Source: Alphaproteobacteria bacterium (lineage in GTDB: Bacteria > Pseudomonadota > Alphaproteobacteria > Rs-D84). From it: 61,758 nucleotides of DNA. This document shows, piece after piece, positions 41,351 through 50,756 of the stretch; position 1 is the stretch's first letter; the number at the start of each line of letters is the position of its first letter. The DNA is taken from contig JAFTTY010000033.1 in NCBI GenBank assembly GCA_017466525.1, positions 1 through 61,758 of the forward strand. Direction: 5' to 3'. Below the pieces are notes generated by a model, which did not search any database, was not told where the DNA came from, and saw only the letters and a program-made list of their open reading frames with translations. The translations under genes were made by a program, and so were the position numbers.

Positions 41351-43330
41351 TTATACGAACAAGTCTTTTACAAACTGGGCGTGTTCTGTGATGAATTTAA
41401 ATCTAAATTCTGGTTTTTTGCCCATCAGTTCAGAAACAATTGTACGTGTTTTTTCTGTGTCTTCGGCACCTTCTTCGGTGCGTGGTGGCAGGTCAACGCG
41501 TATCAGGCGACGTGTCTTTGGTGACATTGTTGTTTCTTTTAACTGATTTGGCATCATTTCACCAAGTCCTTTGAAGCGTGAAATTTCGACCTTTTTATTT
41601 TTGTATTTTGTGGCTTTTAAATTTTCAAGTTCTTCGTCCGTATCAACATAAATCGATTCGGTGCCATGTGTTAATTTGTACAATGGTGGACATGATAGGT
41701 ACAGGTGTCCACCGTAAATTAATTGGGGCATATATTGATAAAAGAACGCCATTAATAATGATGCTATATGACTGCCGTCAACGTCGGCATCGGTCATGAC
41801 GATAATTTTTTCATAGCGCAGTTTGTCTTCGTTCCAGTCTTTGGCAGTGCCAGCACCAATAATGTCAATCAGGTCATTCAGTTCGCGGTTGTTGCCAAAA
41901 CGTTCATCGGAATTAGAGAAAACATTTAAAACCTTTCCACGCAGGGGCATAATCGCCTGGGTTGCGCGGTCGCGCGCCTGTTTGGCGGTGCCGCCCGCTG
42001 ATTCGCCCTCTACAATAAACAATTCTGTGCCGGCAATTCCGTGTTTAGAACAGTCTGCCAATTTTGCGGGCATACGAATTCTTTTTGTCGGTGTTTTACG
42101 TGCAACGTCTTTGACCTGTTTTGTTTTTATGCGTGCGTTCGCCAAATTGATTACAAATTCTAATAATGCATTTGCGGTCTTTGGATCAGATGCCAAGAAC
42201 ATTTCCCATGGATCACGCAGGGCGTTTTCTGTGAAACGTGCAACCTCTGGGTTTGATAACTTTTCTTTGGTTTGGCCCAAGAATTGTGGCGTTTTATAGA
42301 ATACAGATACAATTGCCGCAACCGAATCGAATACGTCTTCGCCAATGATGGTCGATGCGGATTTATTGTTTACCTTTTCCCCGTATGCCTTTATGCCTTT
42401 GGTAATTGCAGACTTGAATCCGGTTTCATGGGTTCCGCCGTCGATTGTGGCGATTGTGTTACAATACGATGAAAAGAATCCGTCATCAGATGCTGCGCCA
42501 TTTTCGTCAGTTAAAAATGTTAATGCCCATTCAACGCGTCCGCTGTCATCAGGGAAATCAACCGCGCCACTAAAAATCTTGGGCAAGATGCGCGGTTTTG
42601 AATCTGTCTTTTCAGCTAAGAAATCAGCAACGCCATTTGGATAATAGAATGTCGTTGTGGCTGGGATGTTCATATCTTCGGTTAATAAATCCGAATTACA
42701 GCGCCAGTCTATTTTCACGCCGCGTGACAAGAATGCCTTGGCGCGTGCCATGCGATATATTTTTATAGGTTTGAATACAGCGTTTGCACCGAAAATTTCG
42801 TCGTCAATTGTGAATCTGATTTTCGTGCCGTGTGATTTGGTTGCGTCGCCACGTTGCATTGTGCTGGTTGGTTTGCCGCGTGAAAATGTCTGGCGCCAGT
42901 TATATCCATCGCGTGCAATGTCAACAATCATTTCAGACGACAGGGCATTTACAACCGCAGAACCCACGCCGTGCAGACCGCCACTGGTTTTATACACATT
43001 ATTATTAAACTTACCGCCAGAATGCAGTGTGGTTAAGATAACTTCCAGTGCGGATTTGCCTGGGTACTTTGGATGTTCGTCGACCGGGATACCGCGTCCG
43101 TCGTCGGTGATTTCAATTGTTTTTGCGTCAATCAGATTTACAGTGATTTTTTTTGCGAAACCAGCAACTGCTTCGTCGATTGAATTGTCCATAATTTCAA
43201 TCGGCAGGTGGTGCCATGCCTTTTCATCTGTGCCGCCGATATACATGCCGGGACGCAGGCGAACAGGTTCCAGTCCTTCCAGGACTTGGATATCTGATGC
43301 ATCGTATGTTTGTGTCTTTTTCTCTGTCAT
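41351..43330 (-). CDS. parE: DNA topoisomerase IV subunit B (ParE)
   Basis: ATPase/TOPRIM subunit decatenating sister chromosomes. GHKL motifs: EIMDNSIDEAVAG, DDGRGIP, GGLHGVGSAVVNALS. TOPRIM: ELFIVEGESAGGTAKQARDR, then PLRGKVLNVFS, MTDADVDGSHIASLL and RFKGLGEMMPNQL. QARDRATQAIMPLRGK favours ParE over GyrB; the usual EGDSAGG is EGESAGG, a conservative change. Start at ATG 43330 (659 aa); the longer TTG frame adds nonhomologous residues. No parC in the window. Confidence 0.9.
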   Translation of the reverse strand: MTEKKTQTYDASDIQVLEGLEPVRLRPGMYIGGTDEKAWHHLPIEIMDNSIDEAVAGFAKKITVNLIDAKTIEITDDGRGIPVDEHPKYPGKSALEVILTTLHSGGKFNNNVYKTSGGLHGVGSAVVNALSSEMIVDIARDGYNWRQTFSRGKPTSTMQRGDATKSHGTKIRFTIDDEIFGANAVFKPIKIYRMARAKAFLSRGVKIDWRCNSDLLTEDMNIPATTTFYYPNGVADFLAEKTDSKPRILPKIFSGAVDFPDDSGRVEWALTFLTDENGAASDDGFFSSYCNTIATIDGGTHETGFKSAITKGIKAYGEKVNNKSASTIIGEDVFDSVAAIVSVFYKTPQFLGQTKEKLSNPEVARFTENALRDPWEMFLASDPKTANALLEFVINLANARIKTKQVKDVARKTPTKRIRMPAKLADCSKHGIAGTELFIVEGESAGGTAKQARDRATQAIMPLRGKVLNVFSNSDERFGNNRELNDLIDIIGAGTAKDWNEDKLRYEKIIVMTDADVDGSHIASLLMAFFYQYMPQLIYGGHLYLSCPPLYKLTHGTESIYVDTDEELENLKATKYKNKKVEISRFKGLGEMMPNQLKETTMSPKTRRLIRVDLPPRTEEGAEDTEKTRTIVSELMGKKPEFRFKFITEHAQFVKDLFV

Positions 43331-43404
43331 AGTGTTGTTATTATTAGAACATTTTTCAATTTTTCGCAAGTCCAAAGAATTTATGCTTATTTATATTTAT
43401 GGGC

Positions 43405-43433
43405 TTGATATTTATAAAATGCTAAACTATATA
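43405..43433 (+). promoter_or_regulatory. Promoter of dnaJ
   Basis: TTGATA and TATATA with 17-bp spacing, 34 bp before the ATG. No CIRCE element is visible. Confidence 0.6.
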
Positions 43434-43466
43434 TCAGATAACTGAAAAAATAGATGGAATTATAAG

Positions 43467-44594
43467 ATGAATAAAAATCCGTACGAAGTCTTGGGTGTGG
43501 CGCGTGATGCGTCTGACGCAGATATTAAAAAGGCGTATCATAAATTGGTTATGAAATATCATCCAGATAGAAATCCTGATAATAAATATGCCGAAGAAAA
43601 GTTTAAAGAAGTAAATAATGCATTTGATATTTTAAAGGACCCGCAAAAGCGTGCGGCGTATGACCGATTTGGTGATGCGGCGTTCGCAAATGGCAACGGG
43701 GCAGGGGCCGGATTCGGTGGTGGTAATCCATTTGGTGATGGCGCGTTTCACTTTAATATGGGTGGCGGTGCCGGCATGGAAGATATTTTGCGTGAGGCCA
43801 TGCGTGGTTTCGGCTTTGGTGATTTTGGTGGCGCGCAACGTGGTACGGCCCAACGCGGTGGTCGCGACCTGTTGGACGAGGTGGTAATCGACCTGCGTGA
43901 TGCGTATTTTGGCAAAACACACACGGTAAAGTTTTCAAGTAACGTTGAATGTGAAAAATGCCATGGGCATGGAACAGATGATGGTCGGCCTGCGCCGGTT
44001 TGTTCGCGTTGTGGGGGCAGTGGTTATGTCCAATCGCGCCAGGGATTTTTTGTCACAGAAACACCGTGTCCGGAATGTAATGGACTGGGGCGCAAGATTG
44101 GTAAAAAGTGTTCTGAATGTGATGGTACGGGTACAATACATAAACAACGAACATTGGATGTAAAGATTCCAGCAGGCATCGAAGATGGTGCGCGTCTGCG
44201 CCTTGCCGGCCAGGGCGAGGCCGGCGCCAACGGCGCCCCGGCGGGTGACTTTTACTTGGATGTTAGAATTCGACCAGACAAACGTTTTGAACGTGCGGGC
44301 AATGATTTAATTATGCGTATGGATGTGCCGTTTACAACATTGGCCCTGGGGGGCGAGATAGAGGTTGAAACCATCGATGACAAGAAGTTGTCGGTCAAGG
44401 TGCCTGCCGGCACCCAGGTTGGGGAACGTCTGCGTGTGCGTGGACATGGAATGCCGTCGGCGCGTCGTGGTGGCGGTATGGGTGACCTGTATGTCGTTAT
44501 TTCGATAAAGATTCCAACCAGGTTGACGGAAAAACAAAAAAAGTTATTAAATGAATTTGCGGGGATTAAGTCGGAAAAGAAAGGCTGGTTTTAA
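43467..44594 (+). CDS. dnaJ: Chaperone DnaJ (Hsp40)
   Basis: DnaK co-chaperone. J domain residues 3-68 with HPD ([11 protein letters not shown]), a Gly/Phe-rich linker (about 75-125), four zinc repeats [32 protein letters not shown] (about 160-220), and C-terminal substrate-binding domains ending [17 protein letters not shown]. 375 aa, full length. dnaK is not in the window. Divergent from parE. Confidence 0.96.
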   Translation: MNKNPYEVLGVARDASDADIKKAYHKLVMKYHPDRNPDNKYAEEKFKEVNNAFDILKDPQKRAAYDRFGDAAFANGNGAGAGFGGGNPFGDGAFHFNMGGGAGMEDILREAMRGFGFGDFGGAQRGTAQRGGRDLLDEVVIDLRDAYFGKTHTVKFSSNVECEKCHGHGTDDGRPAPVCSRCGGSGYVQSRQGFFVTETPCPECNGLGRKIGKKCSECDGTGTIHKQRTLDVKIPAGIEDGARLRLAGQGEAGANGAPAGDFYLDVRIRPDKRFERAGNDLIMRMDVPFTTLALGGEIEVETIDDKKLSVKVPAGTQVGERLRVRGHGMPSARRGGGMGDLYVVISIKIPTRLTEKQKKLLNEFAGIKSEKKGWF

Positions 44595-44603
44595 TAATAA
44601 TGT

Positions 44604-44632
44604 TTGAAATGCGTCAAAAAATGTGGTAGTAT
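44604..44632 (+). promoter_or_regulatory. Promoter of the VirB2-like gene
   Basis: TTGAAA and TAGTAT with a 17-bp spacer, 24 bp upstream of the ATG; the gene has AGAAAGGAG as ribosome-binding site. Confidence 0.7.
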
Positions 44633-44656
44633 ACACGTATCAGAAAGGAGTTTAAT

Positions 44657-44998
44657 ATGAAAAAAGTATTTGCATTTGCAGTGATTGGTGCGTTGGTTGC
44701 GGTGCCTGCGATGGCGGCGAGTTCGGTCGATTATAGTGCCATTTGTGGTTTGGTTGATCAGTTTGGTGGAATTATAAAAACGTTACGTACATTGGCGTTT
44801 GTCGGTGCGGCGTTTTATCTGGCAAAATGGGCATGGGATTTTATCTCTAAGGGTGAAGTTAAGCTAGATGAAGTAAAGGACAAGGGTGTTGGTATGTTGG
44901 TTGGCTTTACATTATTGTTTGCGGTTGGTGCAATTGCAACCGTGTTCATGAATATGGCTGGGCCAGGCGGTGCATTCAATTGCGCGATGAACTTCTAA
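44657..44998 (+). CDS. VirB2/TrbC-like pilin subunit
   Basis: 113 aa: signal peptide (MKKVFAFAVIGALVAVPAMA), then a short mature protein with two hydrophobic helices (IKTLRTLAFVGAAFYLAKWAWDFI and GMLVGFTLLFAVGAIATVFMNM) joined by a charged loop (KGEVKLDEVKDKG), the layout of type IV secretion pilins. Two cysteines (SAICGL, FNCAMNF) frame the mature protein. It is a single gene between its own promoter and terminator, not next to virB3/virB4 homologues. Confidence 0.7.
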   Translation: MKKVFAFAVIGALVAVPAMAASSVDYSAICGLVDQFGGIIKTLRTLAFVGAAFYLAKWAWDFISKGEVKLDEVKDKGVGMLVGFTLLFAVGAIATVFMNMAGPGGAFNCAMNF

Positions 44999-45019
44999 AT
45001 TTATTGTGTCTTTTTTATA

Positions 45020-45050
45020 AAAACGCGGATTCCCCGCGTTTTTATTTTTG
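45020..45050 (+). terminator. Terminator of the VirB2-like gene
   Basis: Stem AAACGCGG/CCGCGTTT followed by T5. Confidence 0.85.
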
Positions 45051-45092
45051 TATAAAAAGACGAAAAAAATCCAAAAAATATGAATTTAGTTG

Positions 45093-45121
45093 TTGGAAAA
45101 GATATGGAAATATGTTAAAAT
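45093..45121 (+). promoter_or_regulatory. Promoter of the Cys-rich secreted-protein gene
   Basis: TTGGAA and TAAAAT with a 17-bp spacer, about 70 bp before the start codon. Confidence 0.5.
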
Positions 45122-45189
45122 AATCAACAAGAATCATAATTAAACAGTGCCTGGTTTTTTATTAGGCATATAACCGGAGGGGATTTCTT

Positions 45190-46986
45190 ATGAAAAAATT
45201 AGTGTTCTTAACTGCGTGTGTTGGTGTGTTGGGATTGGTTATGCCGGATGTGATAAGTCCTGTATATGCGGAAGAACAACAGGTAGAAAGCCGTAATTCT
45301 GACGATGACGATACAATTATTGTTGGTGGCGTTGTATTTAACTGTAATACCAATAATGGTGGTACTCAGGTGGGTAACAACCAAGTTTTACAAATTCGTG
45401 GTGTTGGTACCTTTGATGAAGGTACTACGTCAAGTCATCAGGCGTATAAATGTGTTCACAGTAGGATTAATGATAAGTTTCAGAAGTTGGGTTATCCTAA
45501 ATTTTGTGAAGGAAGTTTGAAGTATACAACAATTCCAAATTCAGAAGTTTGTATAATGTGTGGAGGAACTGAGATTTGCAAAGGGAATAAAGCTTGTATT
45601 GGTGGTTGTTTAAAGATTAAATGTAACGATGGCTATAAGAGTAATGGAAAAACGTGTGTAAAAGATACAAGTCTTGAAATAGCGAAAGCTTGTAAAAAAC
45701 AGCGTGGTAGCTGGCTTGAAAGTAAGGGAGTATGCAGTTGTGGTGGGAATAGAAGCTGGGATCCAAAAACATATGAATGTAAGTGCCCAAATGATATGGA
45801 AGAAGTAAATGGTTTTTGTCAAAGAAAGCAAAATATAACCGTAACTCAAACGGTTACAAATTCTGCGAATAATGCTAATGCGGCGACTGCAACTTCTGGT
45901 GCGGCGGCAACGAATAATAATACAAATGAAAATACCAATGAAAATACCAATAAAAATGCAAATGGAAATACGGTTGGTGGATGTACAACTGCCAGTGTGC
46001 AGGGGGCCAGTGCTGTTCAAATGATTAATGGTCGCTGTGCCGCAACAGCCTGTAAGGACGGTTTTCATATGGTGTACAAGAATGGTCAACCGCAGGGTTG
46101 GTGTAAAGCTGGTGCCGCGGGTGGCGACAATAATGGCGGTGGCGACAATAATGGCGGCGGTGGCAATACCATTATTTATAATGATTATTCTGGCGGTGGT
46201 TCATCTGCTGTTACTGTGGTGTCAGGGCCAGATCCAGTGCGTGGCTATTGCAGTTCAACCACATGGAAACAGCGTACAACAGAAAATGGCAAAAGATGCT
46301 GTGATTTGCCAGAGGAAGATGGTTTGTATGATTCAAAAACAGATACATGTAATTGTACAGATACAACCAAGGAGTTCAAAATCCAAGATGGCAAGGGTAT
46401 ATGTGTCGTAAAAGAAACAAATGCAAATAAAGTAGCATGTCAGAACGCAGCAGCATCTGGGGCGGTTTGGAATGGTACTGCATGTACATGCCCAAATAAC
46501 CCATTGCATGAATTTAATGGAACGACATGTGCAGAACGCGCGGATATTACAAAATGTAAGGCTGTTGCTGGTGCAAAATGGGCGAATAATCAGTGTGTAT
46601 GTGATGGCAAAAATATGATACCTGATTATACTTTGAATAAGTGTGTCGTTGACCAAAATGCAGTTGCAGCCGAAGAAGCAGCAGCGCGTGCCGAATCCCG
46701 TGTAAAAATAATTGCTGCGGGTAAGGTATTGAACAGCATTTCAGAACAGTTCGAAACCAGTGTATGGAAGAACAAAGACGGTGGCTTTAACACTGCACGT
46801 TTGGCGTCTGATAGTATCGCGGGTGTTGTATTAGGTACAGCAGGTGGATTGATTACAAGTAATGTTATCAAAAAGAACCAGATTAAGGGTGGCTTTGAAG
46901 ACATTAAATGTACCATCAGTGGTCAGACGGTTGCAGACTGGGGTGATGACTGCCAGGTTGGAATTGGATTTGGTGGAAATTATTAA
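45190..46986 (+). CDS. Large secreted Cys-rich repeat protein of unknown function
   Basis: 598 aa with a signal peptide (cleaved near VYA/EEQQ). At least four modules share C-x(n)-G-x-W-x(n)-C-x-C and then a C-terminal Cys (CKKQRGSW...CSCGG; CQNAAASGAVW...CTCPN; CKAVAGAKW...CVCDG), like disulphide-rich EGF/TIL-style units. Low-complexity linkers separate them: an Asn/Thr/Glu stretch at about 238-255 and a Gly/Asn stretch at about 314-325. Near the C-terminus a hydrophobic helix (SIAGVVLGTAGGLITSNVI) precedes a Cys-containing end. Ribosome-binding site GGAGG. Likely a surface protein; its neighbours do not define a function. Confidence 0.8.
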   Translation: MKKLVFLTACVGVLGLVMPDVISPVYAEEQQVESRNSDDDDTIIVGGVVFNCNTNNGGTQVGNNQVLQIRGVGTFDEGTTSSHQAYKCVHSRINDKFQKLGYPKFCEGSLKYTTIPNSEVCIMCGGTEICKGNKACIGGCLKIKCNDGYKSNGKTCVKDTSLEIAKACKKQRGSWLESKGVCSCGGNRSWDPKTYECKCPNDMEEVNGFCQRKQNITVTQTVTNSANNANAATATSGAAATNNNTNENTNENTNKNANGNTVGGCTTASVQGASAVQMINGRCAATACKDGFHMVYKNGQPQGWCKAGAAGGDNNGGGDNNGGGGNTIIYNDYSGGGSSAVTVVSGPDPVRGYCSSTTWKQRTTENGKRCCDLPEEDGLYDSKTDTCNCTDTTKEFKIQDGKGICVVKETNANKVACQNAAASGAVWNGTACTCPNNPLHEFNGTTCAERADITKCKAVAGAKWANNQCVCDGKNMIPDYTLNKCVVDQNAVAAEEAAARAESRVKIIAAGKVLNSISEQFETSVWKNKDGGFNTARLASDSIAGVVLGTAGGLITSNVIKKNQIKGGFEDIKCTISGQTVADWGDDCQVGIGFGGNY

Positions 46987-46988
46987 TC

Positions 46989-47015
46989 AAACGCCCCATT
47001 CGGGGCGTTTTTTTA
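46989..47015 (+). terminator. Terminator of the Cys-rich protein gene
   Basis: Stem AACGCCCC/GGGGCGTT followed by T7. Confidence 0.88.
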
Positions 47016-47050
47016 GTTGTGGTTAAGATTCTGGAATATTAAAAACTCTT

Positions 47051-47169
47051 GTCACTCCTGCGACGGCAGGAGTAGGGCTATATAGTGAGAGCAACGCGAA
47101 CCAGAAAAATTATAAAATAGTGACGAATGTAAATTTAAAAGACCCTGTTCCTGCCTGCGCAGGAATGAC
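47051..47169. repeat. REP-like pair: two inverted copies of a 27-bp hairpin sequence
   Basis: Copy A (47051-47077) has an 8-bp stem ACTCCTGC/GCAGGAGT with a GACG loop. Copy B (47143-47169) is its reverse complement with few changes: stem TTCCTGC/GCAGGAA. A C-G pair in one is a T-A pair in the other, a compensatory change. About 65 bp of AT-rich sequence lies between. The layout resembles a BIME/REP doublet. Confidence 0.65.
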
Positions 47170-47201
47170 AAAACTCTTTGAGTTTTGTTTTTTTTTGGAA
47201 C

Positions 47202-48116
47202 TTAATTTTTTGCACGGGGGTGGGCGGTGGCATATATATTTGAAATTTCTGCCATGTTTACCTTGGTATATAATTGCGTGGTTGACAGGGATGAATGGCC
47301 CAATAATTCTTGCAGACTGCGCAGGTCGGCACCGCCACTTAATAATGCCGTCGCAAATGTATGACGCAGGGCGTGTGGGGTGACGTAGTCGGGTAATTGC
47401 AAATAATTGCGCAGGTTTTCAATAACCTTTTCTGCCATGCGTGACGACATTGGCAGACCGCGTACGCTGCGAAATAATTCGTCATTTGCGTCGTTGCCAA
47501 ATGGGCGCAGTTCAATGTATTTATCAATCGCAGTCCAGACCGCTGGTAATACTGGGACCAAACGTTCTTTGCCGCCTTTGCCAAGTATGCGTAATGCGTC
47601 AGGGTGGCCGTGTGTATCGTGGTTGCGCAGTGATAGGGCCTCTGATATACGCAGTCCACAACCAAACAGCAATACAACCAATGCCCAATCGCGTGCGGAT
47701 ATCCATGGTGCAGTTGTCGATGATGTGTCGCGTATTGCATCGTGCATGTGCTCAATATCAATTGGGTCGATTGCCTTGGACAGTTTGCGTGGAACCTTGG
47801 GCGATGAAATCAGGGCGATTGCATCGTTTTTTATGTCGTAATTTTTTGCCAAGAATTTATAAAATCCGCGCAGTGATGATAACGCGCGCGCCGTGGATTT
47901 GTGCGATAGGGCGCGACGTTGGCGATCAGCCAAGAAAGACCTAAAACAAATTGTGTCGGCACGTGACAAGTCGGATGGAAATGGTGTCGCGCCAATAAAT
48001 TTTTCATAAAACGTTATGAAATCATGAATGTCGTTTTCATATGCCATCACCGTATGGGCAGAATAATTTTTGGTCCGGGATAGATATTCTGTAAATTCGG
48101 TGATGGTGTTTTTCAT
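47202..48116 (-). CDS. Tyrosine recombinase XerC/XerD
   Basis: 304 aa site-specific recombinase that resolves chromosome dimers at dif. N-terminal SAM-like core-binding domain (EYLSRTKNYSAHTVMAYENDI), then the catalytic domain with all active residues: Arg in GCGLRISEAL, Lys in LGKGGKERLVP, His-x-x-Arg in HALRHTFAT, His in LLGHSSL and Tyr in TQLYTKV. Housekeeping length; probably XerC, but XerD cannot be excluded. Downstream of a SIMPL-domain gene by 10 bp. Confidence 0.9.
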   Translation of the reverse strand: MKNTITEFTEYLSRTKNYSAHTVMAYENDIHDFITFYEKFIGATPFPSDLSRADTICFRSFLADRQRRALSHKSTARALSSLRGFYKFLAKNYDIKNDAIALISSPKVPRKLSKAIDPIDIEHMHDAIRDTSSTTAPWISARDWALVVLLFGCGLRISEALSLRNHDTHGHPDALRILGKGGKERLVPVLPAVWTAIDKYIELRPFGNDANDELFRSVRGLPMSSRMAEKVIENLRNYLQLPDYVTPHALRHTFATALLSGGADLRSLQELLGHSSLSTTQLYTKVNMAEISNIYATAHPRAKN

Positions 48117-48126
48117 TTCGTTGTAT

Positions 48127-48858
48127 TTATTTTATTTCAAATGTTGCAGTTATAGATACGGAAACATCTGTGTCTGATGTGACCAGGGTGCCGCCTGCGT
48201 CAAATGATGCGTCCAACATTGTTGCCTTGGCACGCATTAGATTTGATACAGGGTATATGGATTCGCCAGAATCACTGCCGTATGAAACGGATAGCAATTT
48301 GCCTGCGCGCATTCCGTCTGCAGATGCCAGGGCATTTGCACGGGCGCGGGCATTTATAACCGCGGTTGTTAAACATTGTTCCATTATTGGTTTTAAGGTT
48401 TCTGGACTGGTGTACATGCGCAGATTTTCAGAATATACGTTTGGTGCGCCGGCAAAATTGCCCAGAATTGTTTCAATCGTTTCGATGTTGTTGGCAGAAA
48501 CCTCTATCCCAATTGTTGTTTCGATGCCCAGTGATACAGATTTTTGTTCGTCACGATTCCATTCTGTTTTTTCGTGTGATGTAAATTGTGTCGTTTGCAT
48601 TTCGACAGGCATTGATTTTAGCGCGTCTGTTATTTTTGCAACCTGGGTTGTAGCGCTGCGCATCGATTCAATCGCTGTTGGTGCCAATGTGGTCACGCGC
48701 AGGGTAATCGCAACCTTGTCCCGGGGGGCAGTTGTTAAACATTCGCCATTGACATTTATTGTGCGTGGTGTTTGTGGGCGTGATAGTGCATCAAATATCA
48801 ATGCCAAAACAGCCCCAGCCCCGATAACAGTGCCAATCCATACGAATGTTTTTTTCAT
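48127..48858 (-). CDS. SIMPL-domain (DUF541) protein with N-terminal anchor
   Basis: 243 aa. An N-terminal helix (FVWIGTVIGAGAVLALIFDAL) anchors or exports it. The SIMPL domain shows INVNGECLTTAPRDKVAITLRV, a helix with QVAKITDALKSM, then the C-terminal part with AVINARARANALASADGMRAGKLLSVSYGS typical of the family. Such proteins act in the periplasm with poorly known roles in stress tolerance. It lies 22 bp after trpS on the same strand. Confidence 0.85.
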   Translation of the reverse strand: MKKTFVWIGTVIGAGAVLALIFDALSRPQTPRTINVNGECLTTAPRDKVAITLRVTTLAPTAIESMRSATTQVAKITDALKSMPVEMQTTQFTSHEKTEWNRDEQKSVSLGIETTIGIEVSANNIETIETILGNFAGAPNVYSENLRMYTSPETLKPIMEQCLTTAVINARARANALASADGMRAGKLLSVSYGSDSGESIYPVSNLMRAKATMLDASFDAGGTLVTSDTDVSVSITATFEIK

Positions 48859-48880
48859 AATCTGTCCCCCTTTGTTTTTT

Positions 48881-49873
48881 TTAGCCTAACATTTTACGTT
48901 TTACGCGTGCCAATGTTTCTGATGCAATTGGGCGTGCGCGGTCTGCACCATGTTTCAGAATCGCGTCTATTTCAGCCGGGTTCGCCATCAAGCGTTCGTA
49001 TTCTGCGCGTGGGCCAGATAATACAGAATTTACTTTTTCAAACAGAATGTTTTTTGCTGTGCCATAACCCATGCCACCACGACGGAACATTTCTGCGAAT
49101 TCTGAAATTTCTGATTCGGATGCGAAATGTTTGTACAGTTGGAATATTGTCGATGTGTCTGGGTCTTTGGATTCTTCGGGTGTTTTGGAATCCGTAATGA
49201 TGCGCATGATTTTCTTTTTCAGTTCTTTTTCCGGCGCCATCAATGGAATGGTGTTATCGTAAGACTTGCTCATCTTTCTGCCGTCCAGACCAGGGATAAG
49301 ACCGGTTTCGTGACCAATCACAGGTGTTGGTAATTTAAATGTTTCGCCATATGTTTTGTTAAAATAGCCGGCAATGTCACGCGCAAATTCAACGTGTTGT
49401 TTTTGGTCGGCGCCAACAGGTACAATGTCTGAATTATACAATAATATGTCGGCAGTCATCAAAATCGGATATGTGTATAACCCCATGTTGATGCCTGCGT
49501 CAATATCATCACCGTTGGCAATGTTTTTATCCATTGCAGCCTTGTACGAATGGGCGCGATTCATCAGCCCCTTTGGTGTGATGTTCATCAATAATGAATT
49601 TAATTGATAAATTTCATCAATGTCTGATTGGCGGAATAATATCGCGTTTTCCAGGTTTAGCCCCAGTGCAATTAATAATGTAGCCGCTTGGTACGTATGT
49701 TCGCGGATTGTCTTTGGGTCATGTACACTGTTTAGTGCGTGTAAGTCAGCAATAAACATAAATGTTTTTTGTGTTTGTGATGCAGTAATCGCAGGTTTTA
49801 ATGCTGCGATATAGTTGCCAAAATGTGGCATGCCTGTCGGTTGAATCCCGGTTAAAACAATTTTGTTTGACAT
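48881..49873 (-). CDS. trpS: Tryptophanyl-tRNA synthetase
   Basis: Class I synthetase: HIGH-type motif PTGMPHFGNY and KMSKS (GRKMSKSYDNTIPL). GADQKQHVEFARDIA and the C-terminal helical region are typical. 330 aa, full length. First gene of a minus-strand run trpS, SIMPL, xerC. Confidence 0.95.
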   Translation of the reverse strand: MSNKIVLTGIQPTGMPHFGNYIAALKPAITASQTQKTFMFIADLHALNSVHDPKTIREHTYQAATLLIALGLNLENAILFRQSDIDEIYQLNSLLMNITPKGLMNRAHSYKAAMDKNIANGDDIDAGINMGLYTYPILMTADILLYNSDIVPVGADQKQHVEFARDIAGYFNKTYGETFKLPTPVIGHETGLIPGLDGRKMSKSYDNTIPLMAPEKELKKKIMRIITDSKTPEESKDPDTSTIFQLYKHFASESEISEFAEMFRRGGMGYGTAKNILFEKVNSVLSGPRAEYERLMANPAEIDAILKHGADRARPIASETLARVKRKMLG

Positions 49874-50116
49874 AGTAAATAACCTTTTAATCTTTTGTGT
49901 ATTAGTTTAGTAATTTTATTATGAAAATGAAAGCCCAAATTTATAGCCGGGCAGGGCGTGAAAAAATACCTAGGCGGCAATGCGCCAACAATTACAATTT
50001 GTAAATATGAAATATATTTTATGCATGTTTGCCATTATAAGTGTGTAAAAATAATTTGCAATATAAAAATGAAATCCGGCAAAAAAGTGCCGGATTTTGT
50101 GCGTATAGAATGTTTT
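49874..50116. other. Intergenic region upstream of trpS, no confident gene
   Basis: AT-rich except for a GC-richer patch around 49945-49990. A 27-codon frame starts at 49921 (+), too short and without clear ribosome-binding site to call. The pgsA terminator (50070-50100) is at the right end. Confidence 0.4.
50070..50100 (-). terminator. Terminator of pgsA
   Basis: Stem AAATCCGGC/GCCGGATTT; on the minus strand it is followed by T-rich sequence downstream of the pgsA stop. Confidence 0.85.
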
Positions 50117-50719
50117 TTATTTTTTTATCTGTTTTAATTTTTCTGCAAATGTAAATGTGTATTGTGTTGCAGACCAAATAGATGCAGTCAATGATAACCA
50201 TGTGCCCCAAATGCCAATTTGCGGCAGTACGTAAATCAACATCATTAAGAAGCGGCTTTCCGTTGTAGGGGTAATAAGTGTACCAATTGCAAAGATTAAC
50301 AAGAATGCAGCAATTGAAATCATCTGTAATGTTGTTTTAATTTTGCCCATGGAAAATCGTGCCTTGGGTACTGGCATTTCGATTTTCTGGGTGCCCAAGA
50401 ATTCGCGCAGGCCACTGATATATAATTCGCGTGCAATCATGATGATGACAGGGACGACGATAAACCATACTGGCATCATTACGCACAACATGATTAATGT
50501 GTTAACAACTAATAATTTGTCGCCAATGTGATCCATTACGCCACCAATCTTGGTGCAAACATTATATTTGCGTGCCAAATATCCATCAAACCAATCAGAT
50601 ATTGCCGCCAGTGTGTACAATATAAATGTTGTCCAATACATTTGAAACATTAATGTTGGTATAATCGCAAATGCTGCAAAAATGCGGAATGCAGACAAAA
50701 AGTTTACAAAAAATTTCAT
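50117..50719 (-). CDS. pgsA: CDP-diacylglycerol-glycerol-3-phosphate 3-phosphatidyltransferase
   Basis: Inner-membrane enzyme starting phosphatidylglycerol and cardiolipin synthesis. The CDP-alcohol phosphotransferase motif is complete: DGYLARKYNVCTKIGGVMD followed by HIGD, with all conserved Asp, Ala-Arg and Gly residues. Several helices; 200 aa. An AAGGAGAC ribosome-binding site precedes the ATG. It follows uvrC by 37 bp on the same strand. Confidence 0.93.
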   Translation of the reverse strand: MKFFVNFLSAFRIFAAFAIIPTLMFQMYWTTFILYTLAAISDWFDGYLARKYNVCTKIGGVMDHIGDKLLVVNTLIMLCVMMPVWFIVVPVIIMIARELYISGLREFLGTQKIEMPVPKARFSMGKIKTTLQMISIAAFLLIFAIGTLITPTTESRFLMMLIYVLPQIGIWGTWLSLTASIWSATQYTFTFAEKLKQIKK

Positions 50720-50756
50720 ATGTGTCTCCTTTATTTACATATTCAATATGTGTGTA

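Noticed and set aside
42657-43445. 262-codon open frame opposite the start of parE
   Set aside because: Covers the parE GHKL domain in antisense; no homology or ribosome-binding site.
45900-46160. CRISPR or tandem DNA repeat in the Cys-rich gene
   Set aside because: The repetition encodes Asn/Thr/Glu and Gly/Asn linkers in frame; there are no spacer-repeat units.
48170-48889. 239-codon open frame opposite the SIMPL gene
   Set aside because: The opposite strand encodes a convincing SIMPL domain with an anchor; this frame is a shadow.
49921-50004. 27-codon frame, possibly a small ribosomal protein such as L36
   Set aside because: The encoded residues do not match L36 and no ribosome-binding site is visible.
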